Assembly: GCF_013409785.1 (NCBI RefSeq)
Contig: NZ_JACCBV010000001.1
Coordinates: 3,286,001 to 3,350,000 of the forward strand
DNA: 64,000 bases
Source of the DNA: Microbacterium immunditiarum
Lineage (GTDB): Bacteria > Actinomycetota > Actinomycetes > Actinomycetales > Microbacteriaceae
Reading direction: 5' to 3'
A program made the position numbers and the translations under genes. The notes beneath the pieces are model-generated. The model did no database searches. It was not told the origin of the DNA and saw only the letters and a program-made list of their open reading frames with translations. Of the stretch, positions 10,122-19,402 are shown piece by piece. Each line of letters starts with the position of its first letter. Positions within the stretch are counted from its first letter, which is position 1.

Positions 10122-11561
10122 TCAGCCGGTGGACGGCGACGGCGACGGCGGATGCAGCGCGTTCCGCACCAGCTCCTGCACGTACGCGAAGTCCGGCTCG
10201 TGCTCATCGACGCCGCCTTCGGGCGTCAGCTCGATCGTGGTGACCGGCTGCTCCTTCGCCTTGAGTGCGAGGTCGACGAAGTACGGCAGGAGCGACTGCG
10301 GCAAATCGGTCTGCACGATGTCGGCGCCCGCGGTCGCGACGTCCTGGAACCGCGTGAGCACGGTCTGCGGCGTGAACTGCTCGAGGATCGCCTGCTGCAG
10401 GATGCGCTGGCGCTTCATGCGGTCGAAGTCGCTCGTCGTGTAGCGCGAGCGGGCGTACCACTGCGCCGTGTCGCCGTCCATGTGCTGCGGACCGGCCTCG
10501 ATCCAGCCGGTGGCCCACTCCTCGACCGGCTGACCCTGGTACGCGGGTCCGCCACCCTTCGGCAGGCGCTGTTCGACGGTGATGTCGACACCGCCGAGCG
10601 CGTCGATGAGCGCCGCGAAGCCGTGCATGTCGAGGAAGACGTAGTACGGGATCTCGATGCCGAGGGCGCCCTCGGCGGCCTCCTTCGTCGCCTCGATCGC
10701 GGGGGCCGAGCCGTTAGCGCGTGCGTCGGGGTACAGCGCGTCCCCGTCCTGACACACCTCGACCTCGGTGCGCAGCTGGTTGATACCGCTCCCCCATCCG
10801 CAGGTCGGGTCGGCGTGGCCCTCGTGCCCGTTCGGGTACCGGTCGCGCATCGGACCCTCGGAGAACGGCACGTTCGGCAGGTCGCGCGGAATGCCCGTGA
10901 TGGTGACGGCGCCCGAGTCGGCGTTGACCGACACGACCGAGATCGAGTCGAAGCGCATCGAGTCGCGGCCGTCGCCGCTGTCGGCGCCCAGCAGCAGGAT
11001 GTTGTAGTAGCCGTCCGACGGCGGAACGGGCGGGCCGCTCGCGCCGAACACGATCCCGATCGTGTCGCGCAGCACCCCGGCGGAGTTCGCCGCGTACGCC
11101 GCGACGCCGCCCGAGACGACGAGGAGCACGACGGAGAGACCCGCGATGCCGAACCGCGCGCCCGGACGCGTCTTCACGAGCCGCACGAGCCGCAGGGTGT
11201 CGAACGTCAGCACGACCCACAGCACGATGTACGCGATGAGCAGGCCCTGCGCGACCAGCAGCGCGAACCAGTTCGTGGCGATCGTGAGGAACACCTGCTG
11301 CCACAGCAGAGCGCACAGCCCGCCGAGGATCACGACGACCCACATGAGGAGCGTCGCGGCGAGCCCGAAGCGCCCGAGCCGCCGGTTGCCGGCGAGGACC
11401 TGCGCCGATCCCGGCAGCAGGAAGTTCATGAGGACCAGCCACCAGCCGCGCCGCGTCATCATCGCGCGCGACGACGCGTCGGGGTGGCGAAGGGGCCTCT
11501 CCTCGACCACCCGGGCCGGCGAAGAGCTCACGGTCGCGCGGGGAGCGCTCACGACGCTCAC
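10122..11561 (-). CDS. LCP (LytR-CpsA-Psr) family cell-wall glycopolymer ligase
   Basis: The 479-residue protein has about four membrane helices between residues 40 and 160 rather than the usual single one. An extracellular LCP domain starts near residue 185 ([25 protein letters not shown]). It keeps the conserved acidic and arginine residues that bind pyrophosphate and Mg: D194, R203, D205 and the IPRD pair at 226-227. Later come GINQLR and the [17 protein letters not shown] motif. LCP enzymes attach lipid-linked glycopolymers to peptidoglycan. The GTG start overlaps the purE stop (GTGA). Neighbouring polymer genes fit this job. Confidence 0.92.
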   Translation of the reverse strand: MSVVSAPRATVSSSPARVVEERPLRHPDASSRAMMTRRGWWLVLMNFLLPGSAQVLAGNRRLGRFGLAATLLMWVVVILGGLCALLWQQVFLTIATNWFALLVAQGLLIAYIVLWVVLTFDTLRLVRLVKTRPGARFGIAGLSVVLLVVSGGVAAYAANSAGVLRDTIGIVFGASGPPVPPSDGYYNILLLGADSGDGRDSMRFDSISVVSVNADSGAVTITGIPRDLPNVPFSEGPMRDRYPNGHEGHADPTCGWGSGINQLRTEVEVCQDGDALYPDARANGSAPAIEATKEAAEGALGIEIPYYVFLDMHGFAALIDALGGVDITVEQRLPKGGGPAYQGQPVEEWATGWIEAGPQHMDGDTAQWYARSRYTTSDFDRMKRQRILQQAILEQFTPQTVLTRFQDVATAGADIVQTDLPQSLLPYFVDLALKAKEQPVTTIELTPEGGVDEHEPDFAYVQELVRNALHPPSPSPSTG

Positions 11562-12073
11562 AGCGCCTCCTTGAGCCGCCGGTTCTTCTCCTCGACCTGC
11601 TGCTCGAGCTCGCGCGCGTACGCCTCGACGCGGTCGGCGGTCGTGGCATCCGACGTTCCCAGAATGCGGACGGCGAGCAGCCCCGCGTTCTTGGCGCCGT
11701 TGATCGAGACGGTCGCGACGGGGATGCCGGCGGGCATCTGCACGATGCTGAGCAGGGAGTCGAGACCGTCGAGCGTCGCGAGCTGCACGGGCACGCCGAT
11801 CACCGGAACGGACGTCACCGACGCGAGCATGCCGGGCAGGTGCGCGGCGCCGCCGGCGCCGGCGATGATGACGCGGATGCCGCGCTCCCGCGCCTCGCGG
11901 CCGTAGCGCATGAGCTTGTCGGGTGTGCGATGGGCCGAGACCACCTCGACCTCGTGCGGGACGACGAAGTCGCTCAGCACCTGGGACGCGTCGCTCATGA
12001 CGCGCCAGTCCGAGTCGGAGCCCATGACGACCCCGACGAGGGGCGCATCGGAGGAATGCAGGGGTCGAGTCAC
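11558..12073 (-). CDS. purE: N5-carboxyaminoimidazole ribonucleotide mutase PurE
   Basis: PurE converts N5-CAIR to CAIR in de novo purine synthesis. The 171-residue product has GSDSD (18-22), SAHRTPD (46-52), [10 protein letters not shown] and the C-terminal [10 protein letters not shown] segment, all standard for class I PurE. GTG start. It lies 70 nt downstream of purK on the same strand and has its own TAGCCT -10 box, so it can be transcribed separately as well as with purK. Its stop overlaps the LCP start. Confidence 0.97.
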   Translation of the reverse strand: MTRPLHSSDAPLVGVVMGSDSDWRVMSDASQVLSDFVVPHEVEVVSAHRTPDKLMRYGREARERGIRVIIAGAGGAAHLPGMLASVTSVPVIGVPVQLATLDGLDSLLSIVQMPAGIPVATVSINGAKNAGLLAVRILGTSDATTADRVEAYARELEQQVEEKNRRLKEAL

Positions 12074-12079
12074 CCGACC

Positions 12080-12085
12080 AGGCTA
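12080..12085 (-). promoter_or_regulatory. -10 box (TAGCCT), leaderless start of purE
   Basis: TAGCCT on the minus strand, 6 nt before the GTG at 12073. Confidence 0.5.
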
Positions 12086-12143
12086 GGGGCGATGGCTGGA
12101 AGAACCCCGCAACGGCGCGGGATTGTCGCTGTGGCGTCGTCGA

Positions 12144-13280
12144 TCAGTCGCCGAAGTGCTCGGCCGCGGCACGCGCCTCGTACGCGATGTCGTCGAGGTC
12201 GTCGCCCGTGACGTTGACGTGCCCGACCTTGCGCCCGGGGCGGGGCTCCTTGCCGTACGTGTGGATCTTCGCGGAGGGGTGCTCCGCCATCGCGGACGCG
12301 AAACGCTCGTCGATCGACGCGTTCTGCGGCCCGCCGAGGATGTTGACCATCACCGACCACGCGGCGCGGGGCGAGGGGTCGCCCAAGGGCAGGTCGAGCA
12401 CCGCCCGCAGGTGCTGCTCGAACTGGCTCGTGACGGCGCCGTCCTGCGTCCAGTGGCCGCTGTTGTGCGGGCGCATCGCGAGCTCGTTAACGAGCACGCG
12501 CTCGTCGGTCGTCTCGAAGAGCTCGACGGCGAGCATGCCGGTCACGTCGAGGCCCTCGGCGATGCCGACTCCGATCGCGGCGGCGACCTCGTCGAGCCGC
12601 TCGGGCGAGTGCGGTGCGGGCGCCACGACCTCGGCGCACACGCCGTCGCGCTGCACCGTCTCGACGACAGGGTACGAGCGCACCTCGCCGGAGGGCCGGC
12701 GGGCGACCTGCTGCGCGAGCTCACGGCGGAAGTCGACGAGCTCCTCGACGAGGAGCGCCCCGCCTCGCGCGTCCTCGGCGAGGGTCGCGAACCAGTCCTC
12801 GGCCTCGGTCGCCGAGCGCACGACGCGCACGCCCTTGCCGTCGTAGCCGCCGCGCGGCGTCTTCACCACGGCGGCGCCATCGTGGGCGTCGAGGAACTCC
12901 TGCAGGCCCGCCGCGCTCGTCACGGCGGCCCACTCGGGCTGGGGCATGCCGAGCTCGTCCATCCGTGCGCGCATCGCGAGCTTGTCCTGCGCGAACCGCA
13001 GCGCGCCCGGACCCGGTCGCACCGCGACGCCCTCCTCGACGAGGAGTGCGAGCACTTCCTGCGGCACGTGCTCGTGATCGAACGTCAGCACGTCGACCTC
13101 GCGCGCGAAGGCGAGCACCGTGTCGGCGTCGCGATAGTCGCCGACGGCCGTCGCGGCGAGCGCGGCCGCCATGCCGGGCTGCTCGGCGAGCACGCGCAGC
13201 TCGACGCCGAGCTCGACGGCGGGGGCGATCATCATGCGGGCGAGCTGTCCGCCGCCGACGACTCCGACTCGAAGCGCCAT
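12144..13280 (-). CDS. purK: N5-carboxyaminoimidazole ribonucleotide synthase PurK
   Basis: PurK is an ATP-grasp enzyme that makes N5-CAIR from AIR, bicarbonate and ATP; PurE then rearranges the product. The 378-residue protein begins MALRVGVVGGGQLARMM, with FDHEHVP, KTPRGGYDGKG, VEELVDF and the NELAMRPHNSGHW motif near residue 285. The ATG at 13280 is preceded by GGAAGGAG 4 nt upstream; the longer open frame upstream is not needed. It is followed by purE on the same strand. Confidence 0.97.
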   Translation of the reverse strand: MALRVGVVGGGQLARMMIAPAVELGVELRVLAEQPGMAAALAATAVGDYRDADTVLAFAREVDVLTFDHEHVPQEVLALLVEEGVAVRPGPGALRFAQDKLAMRARMDELGMPQPEWAAVTSAAGLQEFLDAHDGAAVVKTPRGGYDGKGVRVVRSATEAEDWFATLAEDARGGALLVEELVDFRRELAQQVARRPSGEVRSYPVVETVQRDGVCAEVVAPAPHSPERLDEVAAAIGVGIAEGLDVTGMLAVELFETTDERVLVNELAMRPHNSGHWTQDGAVTSQFEQHLRAVLDLPLGDPSPRAAWSVMVNILGGPQNASIDERFASAMAEHPSAKIHTYGKEPRPGRKVGHVNVTGDDLDDIAYEARAAAEHFGD

Positions 13281-13360
13281 GGGTCTCCTTCCGACCCACC
13301 CATCATTCCAGGCGGACCACGATGCGATGGCCGGAGTGAGGGACCGAGCCGGATGCCGCG

Positions 13361-13926
13361 TCAGCCGCGTCCAGGCGGAGCGCCGGCCGCGGGCGGCAGC
13401 GGCTGGGCGTCGCGGTGGGCGAGGATCTGGTTCACCTCGACCTGGTCGACGAGCACCTCGTGCACGAGCTCGGCGCTCGGGACGTCGACCAGGCGCAGAG
13501 GCTCGTCCACGCCGTTCGACAGCGTGAGCGTGCCCGCGCCCCACATCCGCTGGAGGATCCCGCGGCGCAGGCCGATCGAGTAGCCGCGCACGTGCTCGAG
13601 CTCATGGGATGCGCGGCGGAACAGCCCCCGCGCATGATCACGCGACGAGTCGTGATGAGGTACGTGCGCGACCACCACGCGGCGAACGGTAACACGACGG
13701 CGACGAGGAGGATCGCGGCGGCGGCCAGCAGCAGCATCCAGTTCCGGAACGGCGCCGGCAGGTTGCCGTAGAAGTAGCCGACGGCTCCCGCGACCGCGAT
13801 GAGCACGAGCGCCGACCAGACGAGCCGACGCGCGTGCCCGCGGAAGCGCGCGACCCGGAGCTCGGGCGTCGGTGCGCCCGGGGAGGGGGTGATCGGCCTC
13901 CCGCTGTACCCGATCGGCTGCGTCAT
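13361..13926 (-). pseudogene. bPH-domain membrane protein interrupted by an apparent -1 frameshift
   Basis: The reading starts MTQPIGYSGRP, has two membrane segments (about residues 35-82) and runs to YLITTRRVIMRGG. The matching continuation LFRRASHELEHVRGYSIGLR, through the DVPSAELVHEVLVDQVEVNQIL ending, is in another frame. One missing base in the run of five G near 13,626-13,630 joins the halves into a normal bacterial PH-domain (DUF304-like) protein of about 188 residues. The family is common between purK and birA in actinobacteria (compare M. tuberculosis Rv3278c). It could be a real lesion or a homopolymer sequencing error. It lies 26 nt downstream of a 65-bp palindrome. Confidence 0.8.
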
Positions 13927-13952
13927 GCCTCCATTCTCTGGGCACGAGCCGG

Positions 13953-14017
13953 TTTGGGGCGCATTTCCGGCTTTGGGGCGGATGAGCTCCGCCCCAAACA
14001 CCGGTTTCCGCCCCGAA
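13953..14017. repeat. 65-bp palindrome, type A, copy 1 (diverged)
   Basis: Arms of 28 nt (13953-13980 and 13990-14017) flank a 9-nt spacer. Each arm holds two direct copies of a TTTGGGGCG-type unit. The length and 28-9-28 layout match the copies at 30,501 and 31,694, but the arms have diverged and pair at about 20 of 28 positions. It sits between birA and the PH-domain gene, downstream of the birA stop, so it could also end birA transcription. Confidence 0.85.
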
Positions 14018-14045
14018 CGGGAGATGGAACGGAGGAACGCCGAGA

Positions 14046-14840
14046 TCAGCGCACGTGGACGACGTCTCCCGCGGCGACCGCGGTTTCGGTGAGCCCTGCC
14101 ACCACGACCAGCCGCCCGTCGGGATCGATGCGCTGCGCCCGGCCCTCGAGCATCGACCCGCCGGGCAGTGAGACCGCGACCTCACGTCCGAGCGTCGCGC
14201 ACAGCGCCTCCACCTCGGCGAGGACGCCCGCCGCGGCGGCGTCGCCGTGCGCCGTCGCGAGCGCGCGGAGCTGCTCGTCCAGCGCCCTGAGGTAGTCGGC
14301 GATCAGGCGGTCCTCGTCGGCCTCGAGCCCCGCGACGGCGAACGACGTCGCCGTCGGGACGGGGAGCTGCTTCGCCGTCATGCGGGTGTTGACGCCGGCG
14401 CCGACGACGACGGCATCCGGATGCCCCGGCACGACCTCCGCGAGGATCCCGCACAGCTTCGCGCCGTCGAGCAGCACGTCGTTGGGCCACTTGACGCGTG
14501 CGTCGTGGCCCGACTCGGCGACCTGCGCCGCCACCGCCCGCGCCATCGCGGCACCCGCGACGAGGGGGATCCACCCGCGACTGCGCGTCGGCAGCGAGCC
14601 CACCCGCACGAGCACCGACACCGCGAGACCCGAGCCTGCGGGCGTCTCCCACGAGCGGTCGAGCCTCCCCCGCCCCGAGCGCTGATCGTCCGTCACGAGC
14701 ACGGAGAGGTGCGGCCATTCCTTCGGGGCCTCACTGGCGGCGCGCGTCAGGTCGGCGTTCGTCGACCCGGTCGAGGCGAGCACTTCGAGTCGCGCTGCGA
14801 CGGCGGCGGACAGCGGCAGGCCGGCGGCGGAGAGCGGCAT
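14046..14840 (-). CDS. birA: Biotin--[acetyl-CoA-carboxylase] ligase
   Basis: This enzyme activates biotin as biotinyl-AMP and attaches it to the BCCP lysine of the carboxylase alpha subunit encoded at 22.3-24.1 kb. It has 264 residues with GSTN (25-28), [10 protein letters not shown] (55-64) and KWPND (117-121), plus a C-terminal SH3-like domain. There is no N-terminal helix-turn-helix, so it is a monofunctional ligase rather than an E. coli-type BirA repressor. ATG at 14840 is preferred over GTG at 14846 because the -10 box lies 6 nt before the ATG. It is divergent from accD, sharing a promoter region of about 120 bp. Confidence 0.95.
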   Translation of the reverse strand: MPLSAAGLPLSAAVAARLEVLASTGSTNADLTRAASEAPKEWPHLSVLVTDDQRSGRGRLDRSWETPAGSGLAVSVLVRVGSLPTRSRGWIPLVAGAAMARAVAAQVAESGHDARVKWPNDVLLDGAKLCGILAEVVPGHPDAVVVGAGVNTRMTAKQLPVPTATSFAVAGLEADEDRLIADYLRALDEQLRALATAHGDAAAAGVLAEVEALCATLGREVAVSLPGGSMLEGRAQRIDPDGRLVVVAGLTETAVAAGDVVHVR

Positions 14841-14846
14841 GTCCAC

Positions 14847-14852
14847 ACCCTA
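14847..14852 (-). promoter_or_regulatory. -10 box (TAGGGT), leaderless start of birA
   Basis: TAGGGT on the minus strand, 6 nt before the ATG at 14840. It supports the ATG over the GTG two codons upstream. Confidence 0.55.
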
Positions 14853-14948
14853 CGCGTCGTGTCGCGGCATCCGTCACTGCATCGAAACGGACAGCGGATC
14901 CTCCGGGCCCTTGTGCGATCCCTCCAACGGGGGCGCGAAGCGCGCCGA

Positions 14949-14954
14949 TAGGGT
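14949..14954 (+). promoter_or_regulatory. -10 box (TAGGGT), leaderless start of accD
   Basis: TAGGGT lies 7 nt before the GTG at 14962. It rules out the longer open frame from 14839, which would begin upstream of the promoter. Confidence 0.55.
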
Positions 14955-14961
14955 GGAACGC

Positions 14962-16551
14962 GTGACCGAAGCGCCCGACCTTTCCACGACCGCCGGCAAG
15001 ATCGCAGACCTCCGTTCGCGCTATCAGGAAGCCGTGGTCGACGCCGAGAAGGCGGCGCAGCAGAAGCAGCACGCGAAGGGCAAGCTGACCGCGCGCGAGC
15101 GCATCGACCTGCTCGTCGACGCGGGCAGCTTCGTCGAGCTCGACGAGTACGTGCGCCACCGCACGACGGCCTTCGGCATGGACAAGTCGCGGCCGTACGG
15201 CGACTCGGTGGTGACGGGCGTCGCGACGATCCACGGGCGCACGGTGGCCGTCTACGCGCAGGACTTCTCGACGTTCGGCGGCTCGCTCGGCGAGGTGGCG
15301 GGCGACAAGATCATCAAGGTCATGGAGTTCGCGCTGCGCAACGGCATCCCCGTCGTGGGCATGCTCGACTCGGGTGGCGCGCGCATCCAGGAGGGCGTGG
15401 TCGCTCTCGGCAAGTACGGCGAGATCTTCCGTCTGAACACGCAGGCCTCGGGTGTCATCCCGCAGATCTCGATCATCATGGGCCCCGCCGCGGGCGGCGC
15501 CGTGTACTCGCCCGCACTGACCGACTTCGTCGTGATGGTCGACAAGACGAGCCAGATGTTCGTCACCGGCCCCGACGTCATCAAGACCGTGACCGGCGAG
15601 GACGTCGGCATGGAGGAGCTGGGCGGCGCGCACACGCACAACACGCGCTCGGGCGTCGCGCACTACCTCGCCGAAGACGAGGACGACGCGATCGACTACG
15701 TGCGCACGCTCCTCGGGTTCCTCCCCGACAACAACATGTCGGAGCTGCCGGTCTACGAGACCGAGTTCGAGTTCGAGACGACGGATGCCGACCGCGCGCT
15801 CAACCACGTCGTTCCCGACTCGCCCAACCAGCCGTACGACATCCACCACGTCATCCGCGGGATCGTCGACGCCGAGGACTTCCTCGAGGTGCAGCCGCTG
15901 TTCGCACCCAACATCGTGATCGGCTTCGGCCGCATCGAAGGCCGATCGGTCGGGATCATCGCCAACCAGCCGTCGCAGATGGCGGGGACGCTCAACATCG
16001 AGGCGGGCGAGAAGGCCAGCCGGTTCGTGCGGTTCTGCGACGCGTTCTCGATCCCGATCGTGACGCTCGTCGACGTCCCGGGGTACCTGCCGGGCACGGA
16101 CCAGGAGTGGACCGGCGTCATCCGGCGCGGCGCGAAGCTCCTCTACGCATACGCCGAGGCGACCGTCCCGCTCGTCACCGTGATCCTGCGCAAGGCGTAC
16201 GGCGGCGCGTACATCGTCATGGGCTCGAAGCAGCTCGGCGCAGACATCAACCTCGCGTGGCCGACCGCCGAGATCGCCGTGATGGGCGGCCAGGGCGCGG
16301 TCAACATCCTCTACCGCGGTGAGATCAAGCGCGCGGAGGAGGCCGGCGAGGACGTGGCAGCCGTCCGCACGCGCCTCGCGAACGAGTACACGTACAACGT
16401 CGCCTCGCCGTTCCTCGCGGCCGAGCGCGGCGAGCTCGACGGCATCATCGAGCCGGCGCAGACGCGCGTCGCGATCGCGAAGGCCCTTCGCGCGCTCCGC
16501 GGAAAGCGCGCGAGCCTTCCGCCGAAGAAGCACGGGAACATTCCACTGTGA
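14962..16551 (+). CDS. accD: Acyl-CoA (propionyl/acetyl) carboxylase beta subunit
   Basis: This is the carboxyltransferase subunit that moves CO2 from carboxybiotin to acetyl- or propionyl-CoA, giving malonyl- or methylmalonyl-CoA for lipid synthesis. The 529-residue product has both crotonase-like halves: GGARIQEG and [14 protein letters not shown] in the N-half, and [13 protein letters not shown] and [14 protein letters not shown] in the C-half. It resembles AccD5/PccB of mycobacteria. The GTG start is fixed by a leaderless promoter. The stop overlaps the start of the epsilon subunit gene (GTGA), and birA is divergent next door. Confidence 0.95.
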   Translation: MTEAPDLSTTAGKIADLRSRYQEAVVDAEKAAQQKQHAKGKLTARERIDLLVDAGSFVELDEYVRHRTTAFGMDKSRPYGDSVVTGVATIHGRTVAVYAQDFSTFGGSLGEVAGDKIIKVMEFALRNGIPVVGMLDSGGARIQEGVVALGKYGEIFRLNTQASGVIPQISIIMGPAAGGAVYSPALTDFVVMVDKTSQMFVTGPDVIKTVTGEDVGMEELGGAHTHNTRSGVAHYLAEDEDDAIDYVRTLLGFLPDNNMSELPVYETEFEFETTDADRALNHVVPDSPNQPYDIHHVIRGIVDAEDFLEVQPLFAPNIVIGFGRIEGRSVGIIANQPSQMAGTLNIEAGEKASRFVRFCDAFSIPIVTLVDVPGYLPGTDQEWTGVIRRGAKLLYAYAEATVPLVTVILRKAYGGAYIVMGSKQLGADINLAWPTAEIAVMGGQGAVNILYRGEIKRAEEAGEDVAAVRTRLANEYTYNVASPFLAAERGELDGIIEPAQTRVAIAKALRALRGKRASLPPKKHGNIPL

Positions 16552-16790
16552 CGCTGGCAGAGCACGACGACCACCCGATCTCGGTCGAGGTGCTGCGCGG
16601 GCATCCCGCCGAAGAAGAGCTCGCCGCCCTCGTCGCGGTCGTCACCGAGGCGTACACGGAAGAGGCGAGCCACGCTGTCGCCAACGACCGGCCGACGCGG
16701 TCCGCGTGGTCCGTGTCGCAGCGCCCCCTTCGGCAGCCGCTTCCGCGCGAGCTGGGGTGGTCGCGCGCGCTTCCCTGCTGGCAGGGCTGA
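16548..16790 (+). CDS. accE: Acyl-CoA carboxylase epsilon subunit
   Basis: An 80-residue protein with the small actinobacterial epsilon subunit pattern: [16 protein letters not shown], then an SAW motif and the basic C-terminal half. In Streptomyces and mycobacteria this subunit binds and stimulates the AccA-AccD complex. The GTG start overlaps the accD stop, so the two are made in step. The C-terminus [10 protein letters not shown] is close to the family's usual GPGAW ending. Confidence 0.88.
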   Translation: MTLAEHDDHPISVEVLRGHPAEEELAALVAVVTEAYTEEASHAVANDRPTRSAWSVSQRPLRQPLPRELGWSRALPCWQG

Positions 16791-16956
16791 CACCTGTGCA
16801 GTGTGGATTTGTCCCCCGAAATACCTACAGACGGAACACTTGACGGGGCCGATACTTGAAGTGCTGGAACGCTCTGCGTTCGGCTGACCTGCCCTCCGGT
16901 TCTCGGTGTTGGTCAGGTTCGGCCAGTGCGGACGGTTTTCGGGTAACCGTCCGCAG

Positions 16957-16987
16957 GCGAGGGGCGGGCGGCTTCGCCGCCCCTCGC
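16957..16987. terminator. Strong hairpin between accE and the two-component operon
   Basis: GCGAGGGGCGG pairs with CCGCCCCTCGC around a short loop, followed on the plus strand by CTCTTCTTCTCC. It lies in the 273-bp gap between convergent genes (accE ends at 16790, the membrane protein gene ends at 17064) and can end transcription from both sides. The rest of the gap, 16791-16956 and 16988-17063, shows no gene. Confidence 0.75.
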
Positions 16988-17063
16988 CTCTTCTTCTCCG
17001 CTCCCCGCCCTGGCTCCCCTCCCCCGCCGGGACGGGGAGCGTGCTTGTCTGCGCGCCCGGCCG

Positions 17064-18140
17064 CTACTCGTCTTCGCCGGCGCCGGGCAGGGGGATCTCC
17101 CGCCACAGGTCGACCGCGTCCTCGTCGGACAGGCCAGCACCCGCCGCAGACCGGCCGACGACCGTGACCGCGACGCGCTCGTGCGGCGACGTGCGGATGT
17201 AGATGCGGTCGGACCGGGCAGCGCGCAGTGTGTCGGCCAGCTGCGAGCGGATGATCGAGAGCGCGGACGGGTCGACGTCCTCGAGGCCGCCCTCGTCGAG
17301 CACGGTCACCGTCGCACCGCGCCGGCGTGCGCGCTCGAGCTCGGCGCGCACGGCGTCGTCGAGCAGCCTCGGGCCACGCATCTCGTCGCGCAGGCGCCCC
17401 TCGGCGACACGCGCCTGCAGCCGCTCGGTCTCGTCGAGCTCGCCCGCCGTCGCCACGGCGCGCATGAGCACGGGTCCCGCGACCACGAGCGCGCGCTGCA
17501 CCTGCACGCGCCGCTCGCGCTGGCGCACCGACTGCGACGCCTGCCACGCGGATGCCGCCCGCTGCAGCCCCGCGAGCCGCGCCGTGTCCCGCGCGGCGCG
17601 GTCCATGGAGAGGAGCAGCAGCTGCGCGGCCGCGACCCACACGGCCGAGCCGACGAGTCCGAGCGACAGCGCGTCGACGGGTCCCATCCACACGATCGAC
17701 CCGATCGCGAGCGCCGCGATCCCGGTCCACGCGATCCAGGGACGGCGCCGCACCATGACGATCACCATGAGCGCGCCGATCCCGCCGAGGTACCACGTCG
17801 CGAACGTCGCGGATCGCAACTCGGGACCCACCGCGATCGAGACGGCGGTCGGCACGGCGACGGCGCACACGAGCGCGGCGACGGCCGCCCACATCGGCAG
17901 CCTCACCGGTCCTCGCGGTCCCGCTGTGAGCGGGACGTCCTCGTCCTCCGGAGGAGCGTGCGACGGCGCAGGACGCGGCTCGAAGAAGATGCACAGCCAC
18001 GTGACCACGAGGTACGCCGCGAACGTGATGACCATGAGCAGCGGCGACGGGACGGGCTCCGTCCACACGAGCCCGCGCACGGCGAGGTACGCCGTGAACG
18101 CGACGCCGAGCCCGGCGAGGACGTTGCGCACGCTGATCAC
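17064..18140 (-). CDS. Membrane protein of unknown function, third gene of a two-component operon
   Basis: A 358-residue protein with about six to eight membrane helices in residues 5-170 and a soluble C-terminal region from about 180. That region includes a charged, probably helical stretch (RQRERRVQVQRALVV) and an alpha/beta-looking tail. The GTG start overlaps the histidine kinase stop (GTGA), so it is translationally coupled to the kinase. The C-terminal part loosely resembles a degenerate kinase dimerisation and ATPase region but shows no HATPase N, G1 or G2 boxes. A sensor-accessory role is possible. Function not recognised. Confidence 0.7.
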   Translation of the reverse strand: MISVRNVLAGLGVAFTAYLAVRGLVWTEPVPSPLLMVITFAAYLVVTWLCIFFEPRPAPSHAPPEDEDVPLTAGPRGPVRLPMWAAVAALVCAVAVPTAVSIAVGPELRSATFATWYLGGIGALMVIVMVRRRPWIAWTGIAALAIGSIVWMGPVDALSLGLVGSAVWVAAAQLLLLSMDRAARDTARLAGLQRAASAWQASQSVRQRERRVQVQRALVVAGPVLMRAVATAGELDETERLQARVAEGRLRDEMRGPRLLDDAVRAELERARRRGATVTVLDEGGLEDVDPSALSIIRSQLADTLRAARSDRIYIRTSPHERVAVTVVGRSAAGAGLSDEDAVDLWREIPLPGAGEDE

Positions 18141-19402
18141 AAGAGGTCCTCCCCCGGCCACTCCAGCCGCACGCTCGTGCCTTTCGGTCCTGAGGAGATG
18201 CTCGCGGTGCCGCCGACCGCGCCGACGCGGGCGACGATCGAGCCGCGGATGCCGAGGCGGTCGTCCGGGACGCGCTCGAGGTCGAAGCCCCCGCCTGTGT
18301 CGCGCACGTCGATGCGCAGCCGGGTCGGAATCGCCGACGCGCGCACTTCGACGGTGAGCCCCTTCGCACCGGCGTGCTGCACCGAGTTCGCGATCGCCTG
18401 CGTCGCCGCGAGCGAGAGCGCCCGCGCGACGCGGCCCGGGAAGGTGCCCGTCGCCGGATCGAGCTCGCGCGCGACGGCCAGATCCAGGCCCAGCTCGGAT
18501 GCGCCGTGCTCGATCTCGGCGACGATCGCCGCCGCATCCTTCGGGTCGTCGGTGCCCTCCTCCGACCCGTGCTCCGTGTTCGCGAGCCTCGTGAGCGCCT
18601 CGCGCGCCATCGTGGAGGCGAGGGCGTGCTCGCGCGGCGTGTGCGCCCGCTCCACGGCGATGAGCGCGGCCAGCACGCTGTCGTGCATGAGTGCCGCGAC
18701 GGCGACGCGCTCCTGCTCGGCGGCATCCGCGGCCGCCGCTCGCGCATAGGAGGAGACGGCGAGCGCGCGCGCCTCGTCGACGTTGGACGCGACCGAGCGG
18801 AACACCCACCCGAGTGTGACGAGCACGCCGCCGAGGATGAGCGCGAACGACACGTCGAGGGCGATCGTGAACCACACGTCGAATGCCACGCCGACGACGC
18901 CCGCCTGCAGCATCCGCACCGCGCCGAAGAGCAGCGGCACCAGGACGGCCCACATGACCTGCCACGGGAGCGGGTAGGCGAGCACCGCGGCGACGGTCGC
19001 GACGTTCACGAGGTACCAGATCCACGGCTCGGTCGGCGACGTGACCGGCACCCCCGCCGTCGCCGCGGGCCACAGCAGCAGCACCAGGCAGTACGAGATC
19101 GTGTAGAGGCCCGCGAAGAGCCGCACGCCGCGACCGATCCCGCACGCGATGAGCATGACCGCGAGCGGCGCGAACGCGAGGATCATGAGGGGCAGATGCC
19201 ACCCCGCGATCTCCTCGCTGGGGCCGAGCGCGTTGATGAAGGACTGGATGCCGAGCACGAGGCATCCGAGTCCGATCACGAGCGAGATGACGCGCTCGAT
19301 GCGCTGCCTCGTGAACGAGCCGAAGCCCGCGGTCGTCTCACGCGTCTGCGGGATGCGCCCCCACGCCTCGTCGAGGGCGGCGCCCGCGGAGTCAGCGGTC
19401 AC
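18137..19402 (-). CDS. Sensor histidine kinase, NarL/DesK-type
   Basis: A 421-residue kinase. Residues 36-200 contain about six membrane helices with little extracellular sequence, so it probably senses a membrane or intramembrane signal. The HisKA_3-like phosphoacceptor is His240 in AALMHDSVLAAL. The ATPase domain follows with the N box (NSVQHAG), G1 (DTGGGFD) and a shortened G2. The GTG start lies within the end of the response regulator gene (11-nt overlap). Order: regulator, kinase, membrane protein. Confidence 0.9.
   Translation of the reverse strand: MTADSAGAALDEAWGRIPQTRETTAGFGSFTRQRIERVISLVIGLGCLVLGIQSFINALGPSEEIAGWHLPLMILAFAPLAVMLIACGIGRGVRLFAGLYTISYCLVLLLWPAATAGVPVTSPTEPWIWYLVNVATVAAVLAYPLPWQVMWAVLVPLLFGAVRMLQAGVVGVAFDVWFTIALDVSFALILGGVLVTLGWVFRSVASNVDEARALAVSSYARAAAADAAEQERVAVAALMHDSVLAALIAVERAHTPREHALASTMAREALTRLANTEHGSEEGTDDPKDAAAIVAEIEHGASELGLDLAVARELDPATGTFPGRVARALSLAATQAIANSVQHAGAKGLTVEVRASAIPTRLRIDVRDTGGGFDLERVPDDRLGIRGSIVARVGAVGGTASISSGPKGTSVRLEWPGEDLL

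Noticed and set aside
12123..13583. Long plus-strand open frame of 486 codons opposite purK
   Set aside because: It is a mirror of purK caused by high G+C; it is rich in Arg/His/Ala, has no family motifs, and purK on the other strand is unmistakable. Many similar mirrors occur across the window.
16957..16987. Mobile or CRISPR-like repeat
   Set aside because: It is a single hairpin between convergent genes and fits a terminator. No spaced direct-repeat array is present anywhere in the window.
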